Assembly: GCA_030157545.1 (NCBI GenBank)
Contig: JAOAUN010000025.1
Coordinates: 146,880 to 210,879, forward strand
Source of the DNA: Burkholderiaceae bacterium
GTDB taxonomy: Bacteria > Pseudomonadota > Gammaproteobacteria > Burkholderiales > Burkholderiaceae_D
Direction of reading: 5' to 3'
Length of the DNA stretch: 64,000 nucleotides
Shown: positions 17,724 through 27,132 of the stretch, in pieces
Layout: every line of letters starts with the position of its first letter
Position numbering within the stretch: the first letter of the stretch is position 1
Position numbers and translations under genes: made by a program
The notes under the pieces: model-generated
The model's database searches: none
What the model was told of the DNA's origin: nothing
The model's input: only the letters and a program-made list of their open reading frames with translations

Positions 17724-18503
17724 ATGATGAATTTGAAAAACGCTCGCTTACTGGTTCTGATGGCCGCTTCTGCTGCCGTGCCGGCTTACGCGCAAAATAT
17801 CGCCGTGGTAAACGGTAAGCCTGTTCCTTCTGCCCGCGTCGATACAATGGTGCAGCAAATGGTTCAACAAGGTCAGCAAGACACGCCCGAGATGCGTGCA
17901 ATGATCAAGGATGAACTCATCAACCGCGAAGTGCTGACCCAAGAAGCCGACAAGCAAGGTGTAGCTAACCGCCCAGATGTGAAAAACCAGATTGACCTGG
18001 CGCGTCAATCGATCGTGATTCGTGCACTGGCGACCGATTTTCTGGTCAAGAATCCGGTGAAAGACGAAGACATGAAGGCCGAGTATGACAAGTTCAAGGC
18101 ACAGTCCGGCGGTAAGGAATACCACGCACGTCACATCCTGGTCGACAAAGAAGAAGATGCAAAAGCCCTCATCACCAAGCTCAAGGGCGGGGCAAAGTTT
18201 GAAGAGCTGGCCAAAGTGTCGACCGATTCCGGTTCGGGCGCGCAAGGTGGCGATCTGGGCTGGGCACCACCGGGTGCTTTCGTCAAACCATTCTCCGATG
18301 CGATGATGGAACTCAAAAAAGGTGAGATCACCCAGACACCGGTAAAGACCCAGTTCGGTTATCACGTTATCAAGCTCGAAGATGAGCGCGACGCAAAAGT
18401 TCCTGGCTTTGACGAAGTCAAAGGCCAGATCGCTGAATCGCTGCAACAAAAGAAATTGCAAGCCTTCCAGCAAGAGTTGAAAAAGAAAGCGAAGATTCAG
18501 TAA
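17724..18503 (+). CDS. Periplasmic peptidyl-prolyl isomerase, parvulin (PpiC/SurA) type
   Basis: The 259-residue protein has a signal peptide (LLVLMAASAAVPAYA, cut before QN), an N-terminal SurA-like chaperone helix region and a parvulin domain from about residue 130. That domain shows YHARHILVDKEEDAKALI, GGDLGWAPPGAFVKPFSDAM and TQFGYHVIKLEDER, the standard rotamase blocks. It probably assists folding of outer membrane or secreted proteins in the periplasm. GGAAAAG precedes the two adjacent ATGs (17724, 17727). The gene ends at a very strong terminator. Confidence 0.93.
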   Translation: MMNLKNARLLVLMAASAAVPAYAQNIAVVNGKPVPSARVDTMVQQMVQQGQQDTPEMRAMIKDELINREVLTQEADKQGVANRPDVKNQIDLARQSIVIRALATDFLVKNPVKDEDMKAEYDKFKAQSGGKEYHARHILVDKEEDAKALITKLKGGAKFEELAKVSTDSGSGAQGGDLGWAPPGAFVKPFSDAMMELKKGEITQTPVKTQFGYHVIKLEDERDAKVPGFDEVKGQIAESLQQKKLQAFQQELKKKAKIQ

Positions 18504-18522
18504 TCATTCGCAGGAACGAAAA

Positions 18523-18551
18523 AGCGCTCTGTGAACAGAGCGCTTTTTTTT
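18523..18551 (+). terminator. Terminator after the parvulin gene
   Basis: AGCGCTCTGT pairs perfectly with ACAGAGCGCT, followed by eight T. It marks the boundary between the conserved block and the AT-rich accessory stretch that begins downstream. Confidence 0.92.
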
Positions 18552-18705
18552 ACCTAAAAATTTTAATTAATACGGAATCGACACTGAAAGCTGAACAAAT
18601 TGGCAAATACTGATACCAAATACTCGATTTTCGCCAAAGATCGTTAGCAATTACCCGCGAAAAGTGAAATGCAATGACACATCAGTTAAATGAGGAGTTG
18701 TTTTC

Positions 18706-19680
18706 ATGAGGGCACTTCAACATTCCCGCCGTATCGACAAGAGCAAACTTATCCGTTCATCCAAATGCAAGGGCGTTAAAGAAAAGACTTTGGCTCCCCT
18801 TCTGAAAACTATTGCACCTGCAATTCATCGACTCATATTCGGCAAAGAGCGCTGGTTTCGTAACGAGGCTGAATTGAACCGCCATACTTTGCAGCAGCGT
18901 TTTCTGGGAGAGATCGTTCAGCAAAACCAGTTTGAATCCATTTTCGATATCAATCCGGCCAATCGTTTTCGACTTCATTCTTGCCCTACATACACAACCC
19001 GCCGCTATGCAAGAAACCCTGGCGAAATGATCAGCGTCAGTGAAAAACCGGATTCGGTTCTGGTTGCATCAGCGAAAAGCTACCTGACAGAAAATGGGCA
19101 ATTGGTACCGGTAGGCAATTTGTCTTTATCGGTCTGGACGGATGATTTTCCCCATTGCCTCGCCAATCTGAGCCATGCGCATATCAATGAAAGAAATAAG
19201 ATCAGGGGTAGTGTGCAATTGCCGGATGGTGCTACGGATGCGGAAAAAAAGCGACTACGGCTTGATCTGCTCAGCAAGCTTGAGGGAAAACTTCCTAATG
19301 GTTCACCGATAACATCGACCACCGCTGGCAATTCTTTGATCGATAAATACCTTAAAACCTGGGGCGACAAAGACGAATATATAGAAATCGATGTAGCCAA
19401 GACCAATAGCTTCTCAAGTAGCTATGTTGCTGCGATGATTCTGTTTGCAGCCAAAAATGACGCTATCAATGTCCCGAAAAAAAATAACTGGCGTAAAGAA
19501 TATCGGGAATCAAATGGTGACGATATGCAGAAGATGGCTAAGCTATTGATCAAGCATGGGATTGATCCAGACGGAAAATGGACCGATCGTGAACGCTCTG
19601 TCTATTACGCGCTGGTCGCTAATGAGCATATGCTGATCGGCACGACGCCGGTCTGCACGGCCAGAATCGTCAAGACCTGA
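18706..19680 (+). CDS. Orphan protein of unknown function, accessory (effector-like context)
   Basis: I do not recognise this 324-residue protein. It has no signal peptide and no membrane segment. The N-terminus is basic (HSRRIDKSKLIRSSKCKG), and the rest is a soluble alpha/beta sequence with a polar middle (NERNKIRGSVQLPD, TDAEKKRLRLDLL). The run ITSTTAGNSLIDKYLKTWG and the end YYALVANEHMLIGTTP show no known active-site motif. The start has a GAGGAG Shine-Dalgarno 9 bases upstream. DNA is AT-rich compared with neighbours: the 60 bases from 19441 have 23 G+C, against 34 of 60 at 22861 in purL. It has its own terminator and precedes an ADP-ribosyltransferase-like gene, so a horizontally acquired effector or toxin is possible but unproven. 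Confidence 0.75.
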   Translation: MRALQHSRRIDKSKLIRSSKCKGVKEKTLAPLLKTIAPAIHRLIFGKERWFRNEAELNRHTLQQRFLGEIVQQNQFESIFDINPANRFRLHSCPTYTTRRYARNPGEMISVSEKPDSVLVASAKSYLTENGQLVPVGNLSLSVWTDDFPHCLANLSHAHINERNKIRGSVQLPDGATDAEKKRLRLDLLSKLEGKLPNGSPITSTTAGNSLIDKYLKTWGDKDEYIEIDVAKTNSFSSSYVAAMILFAAKNDAINVPKKNNWRKEYRESNGDDMQKMAKLLIKHGIDPDGKWTDRERSVYYALVANEHMLIGTTPVCTARIVKT

Positions 19681-19708
19681 CGAGCCTGATCAAGCTGCAG
19701 GATTGAAT

Positions 19709-19734
19709 AACTGGCGCAAGCCAGTTTTTTTTTG
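19709..19734 (+). terminator. Terminator after the 18706-19680 orphan gene
   Basis: ACTGGC-GCAA-GCCAGT hairpin followed by nine T. It shows the two orphan genes are separate transcription units, or at most partly coupled. Confidence 0.85.
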
Positions 19735-19876
19735 TGCATAAAAACCCAACAAATATTCTTGCGAAAGCTCCGATGCCAAACTGCTTGCAACAGTAGATCG
19801 AGCTTGCCTTACGCAATATCAAAAATCGTTACTCTGCACGCTTGCAGCAGTATGCCAATCAAATAAAAAAATCTTT

Positions 19877-21085
19877 ATGTTCCAAAAAATACGAACTCTA
19901 TCGCGACGCCTAAAGTATGGCAGTTTGGGCGAGCAAGCAACTGTACTCAAACAGCGCGCGCCGTTGATCAAGCCACGCAAACTGATCAGGCGTTCACCAT
20001 TGCGCACCTTATCACCGAAGACAGAAGCGATCCGTCAGCAGATCGGTAACTTATTGATCGCCAATCCAGACTGGAATGCGCACCGCGATGATCGCCGCGA
20101 TCTGCGCATTGATCTCTTTCAAGAGCTTGAACGTCATTGTCATTCCTGTCCTGGCAATAAACCGCGCGGAGAACTCTCAATTAAAGAGCTGACTAACCTG
20201 CGCTTTGCAAAAGAATTGCATACAGTCTTGAACGTATTCGATTCATTTTTTCTTGGCTGCTATCAGCTGAAAACAGGTAAGACACTGTCGCAATCGATTC
20301 AGGAAAAGCACGCTGCAAAATTACGTTTAGCCATCAGATCGGTCTTTGCCATTAACTCGATTGCGCAGCGACGCTTGCTTGCTTCCGTCATGGATCCTAC
20401 CGTTCTGCACTGGTCGAGCATACCCATGAGCCGGGATGAATTAAAACGCATCGAAGAACTGCGTGAGCAGCACCCGGCTGTGCTGGATCTAGATGAAGCA
20501 TTAGCGCTATTTGATTACCTTGACCCTTACAGCGCGCATTTCATTATCATCAATGGCGGCGCGAGACTGAAGGCATTCTGGGGCATCGACGGTATTGCGG
20601 AAGCGGGACAAGTTTTGTCTGTGCCATTCAACCGCGCACTGCAGAAACTGCAGCAGAATGAACAGTTCACCGACCGCAGCGGCATCTACTACAAGGGTTT
20701 CAAGGCGCAAGGATTGGAATATCGGCATGACAAGCTGATGCTCGATTATCTGGCCGAAAAGAATGGCATCATGATCCCGCCGCATGCCATTTCGACCTCA
20801 CGGATTGCCAGTCAGTCCTTTGCGCGCAATGCCGAGCGCGATGAAGATGCCGAGCTCGTCATCCATACAACTGCAGGCATTGATGTCGGACTGTTTCATG
20901 CCGCACTGGGCAAATCACTTGGCGAAGTGATCCTCATGCCCGAACCGCTGCAAATAAAGGCGCAGACCAGCCGCAATGAAGCGGGCAGCAGACCTGCTAG
21001 CTATACCGCCTACAGTATGAAAGGCAACGCCAGCGCAGAACCGCGCTGGCGCAAGCAGCATACTGACCTGAAGTCTGCTCTGTAA
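19877..21085 (+). CDS. Putative ADP-ribosyltransferase-fold protein (effector/toxin-like)
   Basis: The 402-residue protein has a very basic N-terminus (IRTLSRRLKYG, RKLIRRSPLR) and no signal peptide. Residues about 255-365 follow the order of R-S-E class ADP-ribosyltransferases: a helix FNRALQKL, a first strand IYYKGF (K273 where the YRG arginine is usual), an STS block AISTSRIASQSFA (S306-T307-S308), a strand ELVIHTTAGIDV, and EVILMPEPLQI, with E350 where the catalytic glutamate of EVLLPPG falls. The residue two before that Glu is L, not E or Q. So the fold call is reasonable but activity is doubtful. Residues 1-250 are unassigned. The weak ribosome site and AT-rich surroundings suggest acquired DNA. 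Convergent with purL. Confidence 0.6.
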   Translation: MFQKIRTLSRRLKYGSLGEQATVLKQRAPLIKPRKLIRRSPLRTLSPKTEAIRQQIGNLLIANPDWNAHRDDRRDLRIDLFQELERHCHSCPGNKPRGELSIKELTNLRFAKELHTVLNVFDSFFLGCYQLKTGKTLSQSIQEKHAAKLRLAIRSVFAINSIAQRRLLASVMDPTVLHWSSIPMSRDELKRIEELREQHPAVLDLDEALALFDYLDPYSAHFIIINGGARLKAFWGIDGIAEAGQVLSVPFNRALQKLQQNEQFTDRSGIYYKGFKAQGLEYRHDKLMLDYLAEKNGIMIPPHAISTSRIASQSFARNAERDEDAELVIHTTAGIDVGLFHAALGKSLGEVILMPEPLQIKAQTSRNEAGSRPASYTAYSMKGNASAEPRWRKQHTDLKSAL

Positions 21086-21105
21086 TCCTTACGCTACAAC
21101 AGGTC

Positions 21106-24100
21106 CTAAGCGACCCACTTGCGCGCATTGCGGAACATACGCATCCAGGGCGCATCATCACTCCACTGCTGCGGATGCCATGAATGCTGCACCGTGCGGA
21201 ACACGCGTTCTGCATGCGGCATCATGACCGTGAAGCGACCATCCGCTGTCGTCACTGCCGTAATGCCTTGCGGCGAGCCGTTCGGATTCAAAGGATAGCT
21301 TTCGGTTGCTGCCCCCTTGTTGTCGACGAAACGCAGGGCGACAATTGCATCCTGCTGGCTACCGGTATGCGCGAAATTGGCAAAGCCTTCGCCATGAGAA
21401 ACCGCAATCGGTGTCTGTGTGCCGGCCATGCCACCAAAGAAAATAGACGGTGAATCCGCAACTTCCACCATCACAAAGCGCGCTTCAAATTGCTCTGATT
21501 TGTTGCGTGTGAACTTAGGCCATGCCTGCGCACCCGGAATGATGGATTTCAGGTTGCTCATCATCTGGCAACCATTGCAGATACCCAGACCGAAAGTATC
21601 GGTGCGCTGGAAAAATGCGGCGAACTGGTCTGACAGACTGGCATTGAACAGGATCGTTTTCGCCCAGCCTTCACCGGCGCCCAGCACGTCGCCATAAGAA
21701 AAGCCGCCGACGGCAATGACGCCGTGGAAGTCAGACAGTTTGGCGCGACCGGCAATCAGGTCACTCATGTGCACGTCCACCGCTTCAAAGCCGGCCTGAT
21801 GCATGACATAAGCGGTCTCGATATGCGAATTAACGCCTTGCTCGCGCAGGATCGCCACCCGCGGCCTGATGCCTGTGGCGATGAAAGGCGCCGCAATATT
21901 TTCTGTCGTATCGAAAGTGATGACCGGCGACATCCCCGGGTCGCTCACATCAAGCAAGCGCTCGTATTCGGCATCGGCACAGGCCGGATTGTCACGCAGC
22001 CGCGCCATGCGCCAGCTGGTCTCGCTCCAGAGCCGGTGCAGGCTGCTGCGCGACTTGGTATAGACAAGTTTGGCATCGCGCGTGAATTCAATCACGTCAC
22101 GTTCATTGTGCTTCCCAATGATATGGCTGCAAGCACCAAGACCGTGCTCGCGCAGCACATTCATGACCTCGGATTTTTGTTCGGCGCGTACCTGAATCAC
22201 CGCACCGAGCTCTTCATTGAACAGCGCGCGCAATGTCATATCATTGCGGCGTTCGCCAACTTGTGAGGCCCAGTTTTTGGAGTCACCCCAGTCGGCTGCG
22301 TGCTCGCTTTCCATGGTCAGGATATCGAGATTGACCGAGATACCGGCATGGCCGGCAAATGCCATTTCGCATAGCGTCGCATACAAGCCACCATCGGAAC
22401 GGTCATGGTAGGCCAGGATTTTTTGCTCTTGCATCAATTGCTGCACTGCTGCGAAGAAGGCCTTCAGGTCGTCGGCGCTATCGACATCTGGTGCATCGTT
22501 GCCCAGTTGCTGCATCACTTGCGCGAGCGCTGACGCACCCATGCGATTCTTGCCGCGGCCAAGGTCGATGAGGATCAGCGAGCTCTCGCCGAGATCCGTG
22601 CGCAACTGCGGTGTAACTGTCAGGCGTACGTCGGAAACAGGCGCAAACGCCGTCACAATCAGTGACACCGGCGACGTTACGGCTTTGGCCGCATCACCGT
22701 CTTTCCAGGTCGTGCGCATGGACAGCGAATCTTTGCCGACGGGGATACTGATGCCCAGTGCCGGGCACAGCTCCATGCCAATGGCTTTGACGGTATCGAA
22801 CAGTGCCGCGTCTTGTCCCGGCTGGCCGCAGGCTGCCATCCAGTTTGCCGACAACTTGATGTCCGAAATGCCGGCAATGGCGGCTGCCGCAATATTGGTA
22901 ATGGATTCACCGACGGCCATGCGGCCGGAGGCGGCTGCGTTGATGACGGCCAGTGGCGTTCTCTCGCCCATCGCCATGGCTTCGCCACGATAGCCTTCGA
23001 GGCTCATGGTAGTGACGGCGCAATCAGCGACCGGAACTTGCCACGGCCCGACCATCTGGTCGCGTGCAGTGTGTGCGCCGACGCTGCGGTCGCCTATGGT
23101 AATGAGGAAGGATTTGTCGGCGACGGTAGGCAGATGCAGCACGCGCTCTGCCGCGTCGTCGAGCTGTATGCCGGTCAGGTCAAGCGCGGCAAACGTATTG
23201 TTAACATGCGTGACGTCGCGGTGCATTTTAGGTGGCTTGCCGAGCAAGACATCCATCGCCATATCAACCGGGTAATTATCATTCGCAGGGTCGATGACGC
23301 GCAGCTGGCGCTCTTCCGTTGCCAGGCCGACGACAGCAAACGGGCAACGCTCGCGCTCGCACATGCTCGTAAACAAAGGTAAGCTGGCAGGCGCAATGCC
23401 TAGTACATAACGCTCCTGCGATTCATTGCTCCAGATTTCTTTCGGTGCGAGGCCACTCTCTTCCAGCGGGACTTTGCGCAAGTCAAAGATCGCGCCACGG
23501 CCGGCGTCGTTGGTAATTTCAGGAAAGGCATTCGACAGGCCGCCGGCGCCGACATCATGAATCGACAAAATAGGATTGTCATTGGCCAGCGCCCAGCACG
23601 CATTGATGACTTCCTGTGCGCGTCTTTCCATTTCAGGATTGCCGCGCTGTACAGAGTCAAAATCGAGATCGGCCGTGTTCGAGCCTGTCGTCATCGACGA
23701 CGCCGCGCTGCCGCCCATGCCGATGCGCATGCCGCGACCACCCAGCTGTATCAGCAGGCTGCCGACTTGCAGATCATTTTTCTTCGTATGCAGCGCCGAG
23801 ATATTGCCCAGTCCGCCGGCGATCATGATCGGCTTGTGGTAACCGTAAACAGTACCGGCCACGTTCTGTTCGTAAGTGCGGAAGTAGCCGGTCAGATTCG
23901 GACGGCCAAATTCATTGTTGAAGGCCGCGCCACCGAGCGGTCCGTCTAGCATAATCTGCAACGGAGACGCGATACGCTCCGGCTTGCCGGTGATGGCAGC
24001 ATTGCCCGGCTGGCGTTCTGCCGGCGCCTGATTGACGTCGCGTGCGTTTTCCCATTGGCGCACTGCGTGCGTGAGCATCAGGTTGGAAACGGTGAAACCG

Positions 24101-25119
24101 GTTAGTCCGGCTTTGGGCTTGGCGCCGCGACCGGTTGCGCCTTCGTCGCGAATTTCGCCGCCTGCGCCGGTTGAGGCGCCCGGATACGGCGAGATCGCTG
24201 TCGGGTGGTTATGTGTTTCGACCTTCATCAGGATATGCGTGAGTTCTTCACTGGCCTGATAGACATTGCCCTGCCCGGCGCGCGGATAAAAGCGCGAGAC
24301 CTGCGCGCCTTCAATGATGGACGAGTTATCCGAGTACGCAACCACGGTGCCCTTGGGCTGCAGTTGATGCGTATTTTTGATCATCGCAAACAGCGACTTG
24401 GTCTGTCCTTCTCCGTCTATGGTCCAGTCCGCGTTAAAGATCTTGTGCCGGCAATGCTCGCTGTTTGCCTGAGCGAACATCATCAGTTCAACGTCGGTAG
24501 GATTGCGCTTTGCTTGCGTAAAAGCCTGATACAGATAGTCAATTTCATCTTCCGACATCGCCAGACCGAGCTCCACATTCGCCAAAGTCAGTGCGGCCTT
24601 GCCGCCAGCCTTGATGTCGATGGCTGCCAATGGCTGCGCCTGCAATTCTGTGAAAAGACCTGCTGCGTCTTGCGGGTCTCGCAAAACAAGCTCGGTCATG
24701 CGGTCATGCAGTATTGCGGACACAGCCGCAGCGCTGTCGGGATCCAGTTTTTTTACTCCACCGAGCAGGCTGGCTTTGCGCTGAACGTAATACGTCACGC
24801 CGCGCTCGATGCGATGAATCTGCGACATGCCGCATTTGTGTGCGATGTCAGTTGCCTTGCTGGCCCATGGCGAAATGGTGCCGAAGCGCGGAATGACGAC
24901 GAATTGTTCACCATCGGCTGCGCCGCTGAAGGGTTCGCCGTAAGTCAGCAGTGCTTGCAGACGGTTGAGGTCTTCGTCGGTGGGCGCCGTGGCAGCGTCA
25001 ATGAAATGATAGAAACGCGCCGATACGTCGCTAATGGCGGCATCGATCTCTTTCAGTTGTGACAATAGGCGTTGGGAACGAAAGGTAGACAGGGCGCTAC
25101 AGCCCGGCAAAATCAGCAT
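21106..25119 (-). CDS. purL: Phosphoribosylformylglycinamidine synthase (single-chain PurL)
   Basis: The 1337-residue enzyme converts FGAR, glutamine and ATP to FGAM in purine synthesis. It has the large proteobacterial layout: an N-terminal PurS-like region; a linker helix part ([21 protein letters not shown] near residue 225); two AIRS-type halves with [19 protein letters not shown] and the ATP/ADP loop motif [17 protein letters not shown]; and a C-terminal glutamine amidotransferase domain with nucleophile cysteine in GICNGCQMM and the HxE pair in [17 protein letters not shown]. Length matches E. coli PurL (about 1295) plus small insertions. Monocistronic, convergent with the ART-like gene. 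Confidence 0.98.
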   Translation of the reverse strand: MLILPGCSALSTFRSQRLLSQLKEIDAAISDVSARFYHFIDAATAPTDEDLNRLQALLTYGEPFSGAADGEQFVVIPRFGTISPWASKATDIAHKCGMSQIHRIERGVTYYVQRKASLLGGVKKLDPDSAAAVSAILHDRMTELVLRDPQDAAGLFTELQAQPLAAIDIKAGGKAALTLANVELGLAMSEDEIDYLYQAFTQAKRNPTDVELMMFAQANSEHCRHKIFNADWTIDGEGQTKSLFAMIKNTHQLQPKGTVVAYSDNSSIIEGAQVSRFYPRAGQGNVYQASEELTHILMKVETHNHPTAISPYPGASTGAGGEIRDEGATGRGAKPKAGLTGFTVSNLMLTHAVRQWENARDVNQAPAERQPGNAAITGKPERIASPLQIMLDGPLGGAAFNNEFGRPNLTGYFRTYEQNVAGTVYGYHKPIMIAGGLGNISALHTKKNDLQVGSLLIQLGGRGMRIGMGGSAASSMTTGSNTADLDFDSVQRGNPEMERRAQEVINACWALANDNPILSIHDVGAGGLSNAFPEITNDAGRGAIFDLRKVPLEESGLAPKEIWSNESQERYVLGIAPASLPLFTSMCERERCPFAVVGLATEERQLRVIDPANDNYPVDMAMDVLLGKPPKMHRDVTHVNNTFAALDLTGIQLDDAAERVLHLPTVADKSFLITIGDRSVGAHTARDQMVGPWQVPVADCAVTTMSLEGYRGEAMAMGERTPLAVINAAASGRMAVGESITNIAAAAIAGISDIKLSANWMAACGQPGQDAALFDTVKAIGMELCPALGISIPVGKDSLSMRTTWKDGDAAKAVTSPVSLIVTAFAPVSDVRLTVTPQLRTDLGESSLILIDLGRGKNRMGASALAQVMQQLGNDAPDVDSADDLKAFFAAVQQLMQEQKILAYHDRSDGGLYATLCEMAFAGHAGISVNLDILTMESEHAADWGDSKNWASQVGERRNDMTLRALFNEELGAVIQVRAEQKSEVMNVLREHGLGACSHIIGKHNERDVIEFTRDAKLVYTKSRSSLHRLWSETSWRMARLRDNPACADAEYERLLDVSDPGMSPVITFDTTENIAAPFIATGIRPRVAILREQGVNSHIETAYVMHQAGFEAVDVHMSDLIAGRAKLSDFHGVIAVGGFSYGDVLGAGEGWAKTILFNASLSDQFAAFFQRTDTFGLGICNGCQMMSNLKSIIPGAQAWPKFTRNKSEQFEARFVMVEVADSPSIFFGGMAGTQTPIAVSHGEGFANFAHTGSQQDAIVALRFVDNKGAATESYPLNPNGSPQGITAVTTADGRFTVMMPHAERVFRTVQHSWHPQQWSDDAPWMRMFRNARKWVA

Positions 25120-25361
25120 GGCGATGGTGGCTTAATGGCGCAAAAGGCAGCAGAGAAATGCTTTCACGCAGGTTGAATCGGAAAGGCGTGATTATACCCT
25201 GTCACCCTGCTCCGGCTTGAGCCTCCTCAATCAGTCTTTCTCCCATGGGGTGATGATTTTCCTAAGTTCGGCTTGTGTCACGGTCCTGTTTGGTTTCATG
25301 TTCGCAGCCCGGCTATGGCTTTTGCTGATTTTTGCTCGCACCAATTCAAGGAGAGTTCATC
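25120..25361. other. Divergent intergenic region purL / metallopeptidase
   Basis: 241 bases that must hold the promoters of purL (minus) and the peptidase operon (plus). I see no convincing operator; the canonical PurR palindrome is not obvious. AAGGAGAG ending 7 bases before ATG 25362 is the ribosome site of the peptidase. Confidence 0.4.
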
Positions 25362-26801
25362 ATGGAACGTCAACCCGGCATCGCATCCGAAATTCCAGCC
25401 AGTTCTGTGGCCAATGGCAGCCCCATTGTCAATCCTATTCCGGTCGGTTACGTACCCACACCGACCGAAAATTACCGCGCCCATCGCAAAAGCGCGCAGT
25501 TGCTGGTGGAACCTGGCATGCCAAAGCTGAAGCCGCTACCGCTACCGATACCGACGCGACCGCTGTTTATGGGCGCACGCGTGCTGATTTGGAAACAGGA
25601 TCCGTCCGTTGCCGAGATCGGTACCCGCAAGGCTTTTCTGCCTGGCCTTGTCCTTGAAGGGCCGCGCGATGCGCGTGTCACGCACGGAACACCCGGCATC
25701 CCGCCAGTGAGCCCGAATGCCTTTGGCGACTTTGTCCAGACGCCCGGCACCGACCAGTTCGATGCCGTTCATACCTTCGCGGTCGTGCGTGAAACACTGA
25801 CGATGTACCAGCGGGCCCTGGCAATTGGTAATAGTGCGGCACCGCTACCTTGGCAATGGAATACCAGCAGCAATAGCGATGCCTTGCAGGTTTTTCCGCA
25901 TGGATTGCCCGATACCATGAATGCGTTTTATAGCCGCAATCAAAAATGCGTCAGGTTTGGCGACTTCGTACCGACCAACAGCAATGCCCGTCTTTACACT
26001 TGTCGATCACTCGATATTGTTGCGCATGAGACCGGTCACGCAATACTGGATGGTCTCAAACCGAACTGGTTACTTGCCAACAGCCCGCCGCAGACAGGTG
26101 GCCTGCATGAATCATTTGGCGATCTGACTGCCATCTTTCTTGCGTTGTCCCAGCTGGATCAGGTTGAGGCTGTGATCACACAGACCAAGGCCAATTTGCA
26201 TGACAAAACTTTTCTTTCTGATCTGGCCGAACAATTCGGTCTGGCGCTGGGCAGACCAAATGGCCTGCGCAACGCCGATAACGATTTGAAGTTGTCACAG
26301 GCCGGCACTGAAGTGCATGCCATTTCGCAGGTTTTCACGGGCGCAATCTATGACATTCTGGCTGATATCTTTTCTTTCGAGCGTAAACCAGGCGTACGAG
26401 ACGATGCACTGACCCTTCATCAGGTAGCCGAATATCTGCGCAGCCTCTTGTTGCGCGCGCTGATTGCGGCGCCAGCCAGCGCAGCCACCTATGCCGATGT
26501 CGCCAACCAGATGCTCAATATCGCCAATGCCGATGGCAAGCCGCAGGCGTATCGCAATTTCATTCGCAATCGCTTTACGGTCAGGGAAGTCGTCGTCTCG
26601 CCTACGCCGCTTACGGAAGACATGGCAGAAAACCTGAAGCTGGAGGCCGCGGTGCAAGACCAGCCCGATGCGGTGCAAGACAGGAGAACCTGTTGCGGCA
26701 CCATGAACCATGCCGAATATTTTGGCATGGCGGACTTATTCAACGATGAGCTCGAAGCACTCATGCATTCGCTCAAGCATGAACGCAGAAAACAGGCGTA
26801 A
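25362..26801 (+). CDS. M4-like (thermolysin-type) zinc metallopeptidase
   Basis: A 479-residue protein with a gluzincin active site: AHETGHAILDG (zinc-binding HExxH, near residue 225) and, about 28 residues after the first His, LHESFGDL supplies the third zinc ligand Glu, like the NE(A/S)xSD motif of thermolysins. GTEVHAISQVFTGAIYDI near residue 320 matches the GVHxNS region that holds the transition-state His. It has no signal peptide and no recognisable FTP/PepSY propeptide; a Pro-rich leader (LKPLPLPIPTRP) precedes the catalytic part. I use ATG 25362 because AAGGAGAG lies just upstream; the frame extends to 25332. It is followed after 4 bases by an emfourin-type inhibitor, the layout of the protealysin operon. 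Confidence 0.82.
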   Translation: MERQPGIASEIPASSVANGSPIVNPIPVGYVPTPTENYRAHRKSAQLLVEPGMPKLKPLPLPIPTRPLFMGARVLIWKQDPSVAEIGTRKAFLPGLVLEGPRDARVTHGTPGIPPVSPNAFGDFVQTPGTDQFDAVHTFAVVRETLTMYQRALAIGNSAAPLPWQWNTSSNSDALQVFPHGLPDTMNAFYSRNQKCVRFGDFVPTNSNARLYTCRSLDIVAHETGHAILDGLKPNWLLANSPPQTGGLHESFGDLTAIFLALSQLDQVEAVITQTKANLHDKTFLSDLAEQFGLALGRPNGLRNADNDLKLSQAGTEVHAISQVFTGAIYDILADIFSFERKPGVRDDALTLHQVAEYLRSLLLRALIAAPASAATYADVANQMLNIANADGKPQAYRNFIRNRFTVREVVVSPTPLTEDMAENLKLEAAVQDQPDAVQDRRTCCGTMNHAEYFGMADLFNDELEALMHSLKHERRKQA

Positions 26802-26805
26802 GACC

Positions 26806-27102
26806 ATGCAGATCACAATTAATGGAAATGGTGGTTACACGGGCTTGTCTGAAGTCTTTGAGCTCGATACCGCCGACTGCAATCCGGCTGATGCGCAAGA
26901 ACTGGAAGAGATGCTGCAGGATGTGCATTTTTTCGACGAGGCTCCAGAGCTCGCCACACAGGCTATTGGCGCTGACATGATGCAATGGGAAATTACTGTC
27001 AACGACGATGGGCATCAGCATAGCGTCCGCTTTACCGATGACGGCAGTCCCGGCCTGCACCCATGGAAGGAGATTGTTGAGAAAGTGCGCACGCTGCACT
27101 AG
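26806..27102 (+). CDS. Emfourin-type (protealysin inhibitor) protein
   Basis: A 98-residue protein that resembles emfourin, the protein inhibitor encoded beside the M4 peptidase protealysin. It shows the short N-terminal strand MQITINGNGGYTG, an acidic helix region (ADAQELEEMLQDVHFF), ADMMQWEITVND and the end FTDDGSPGLHPWKEIVEKV. It has no signal peptide, so it should act in the cytoplasm or be co-released with the protease. The start is 4 bases after the peptidase stop, so the two are surely co-transcribed. The family call rests on remembered motifs plus context. Confidence 0.78.
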   Translation: MQITINGNGGYTGLSEVFELDTADCNPADAQELEEMLQDVHFFDEAPELATQAIGADMMQWEITVNDDGHQHSVRFTDDGSPGLHPWKEIVEKVRTLH

Positions 27103-27132
27103 ACAGAGATCATGGCAAGCTAAGGTATGCTG

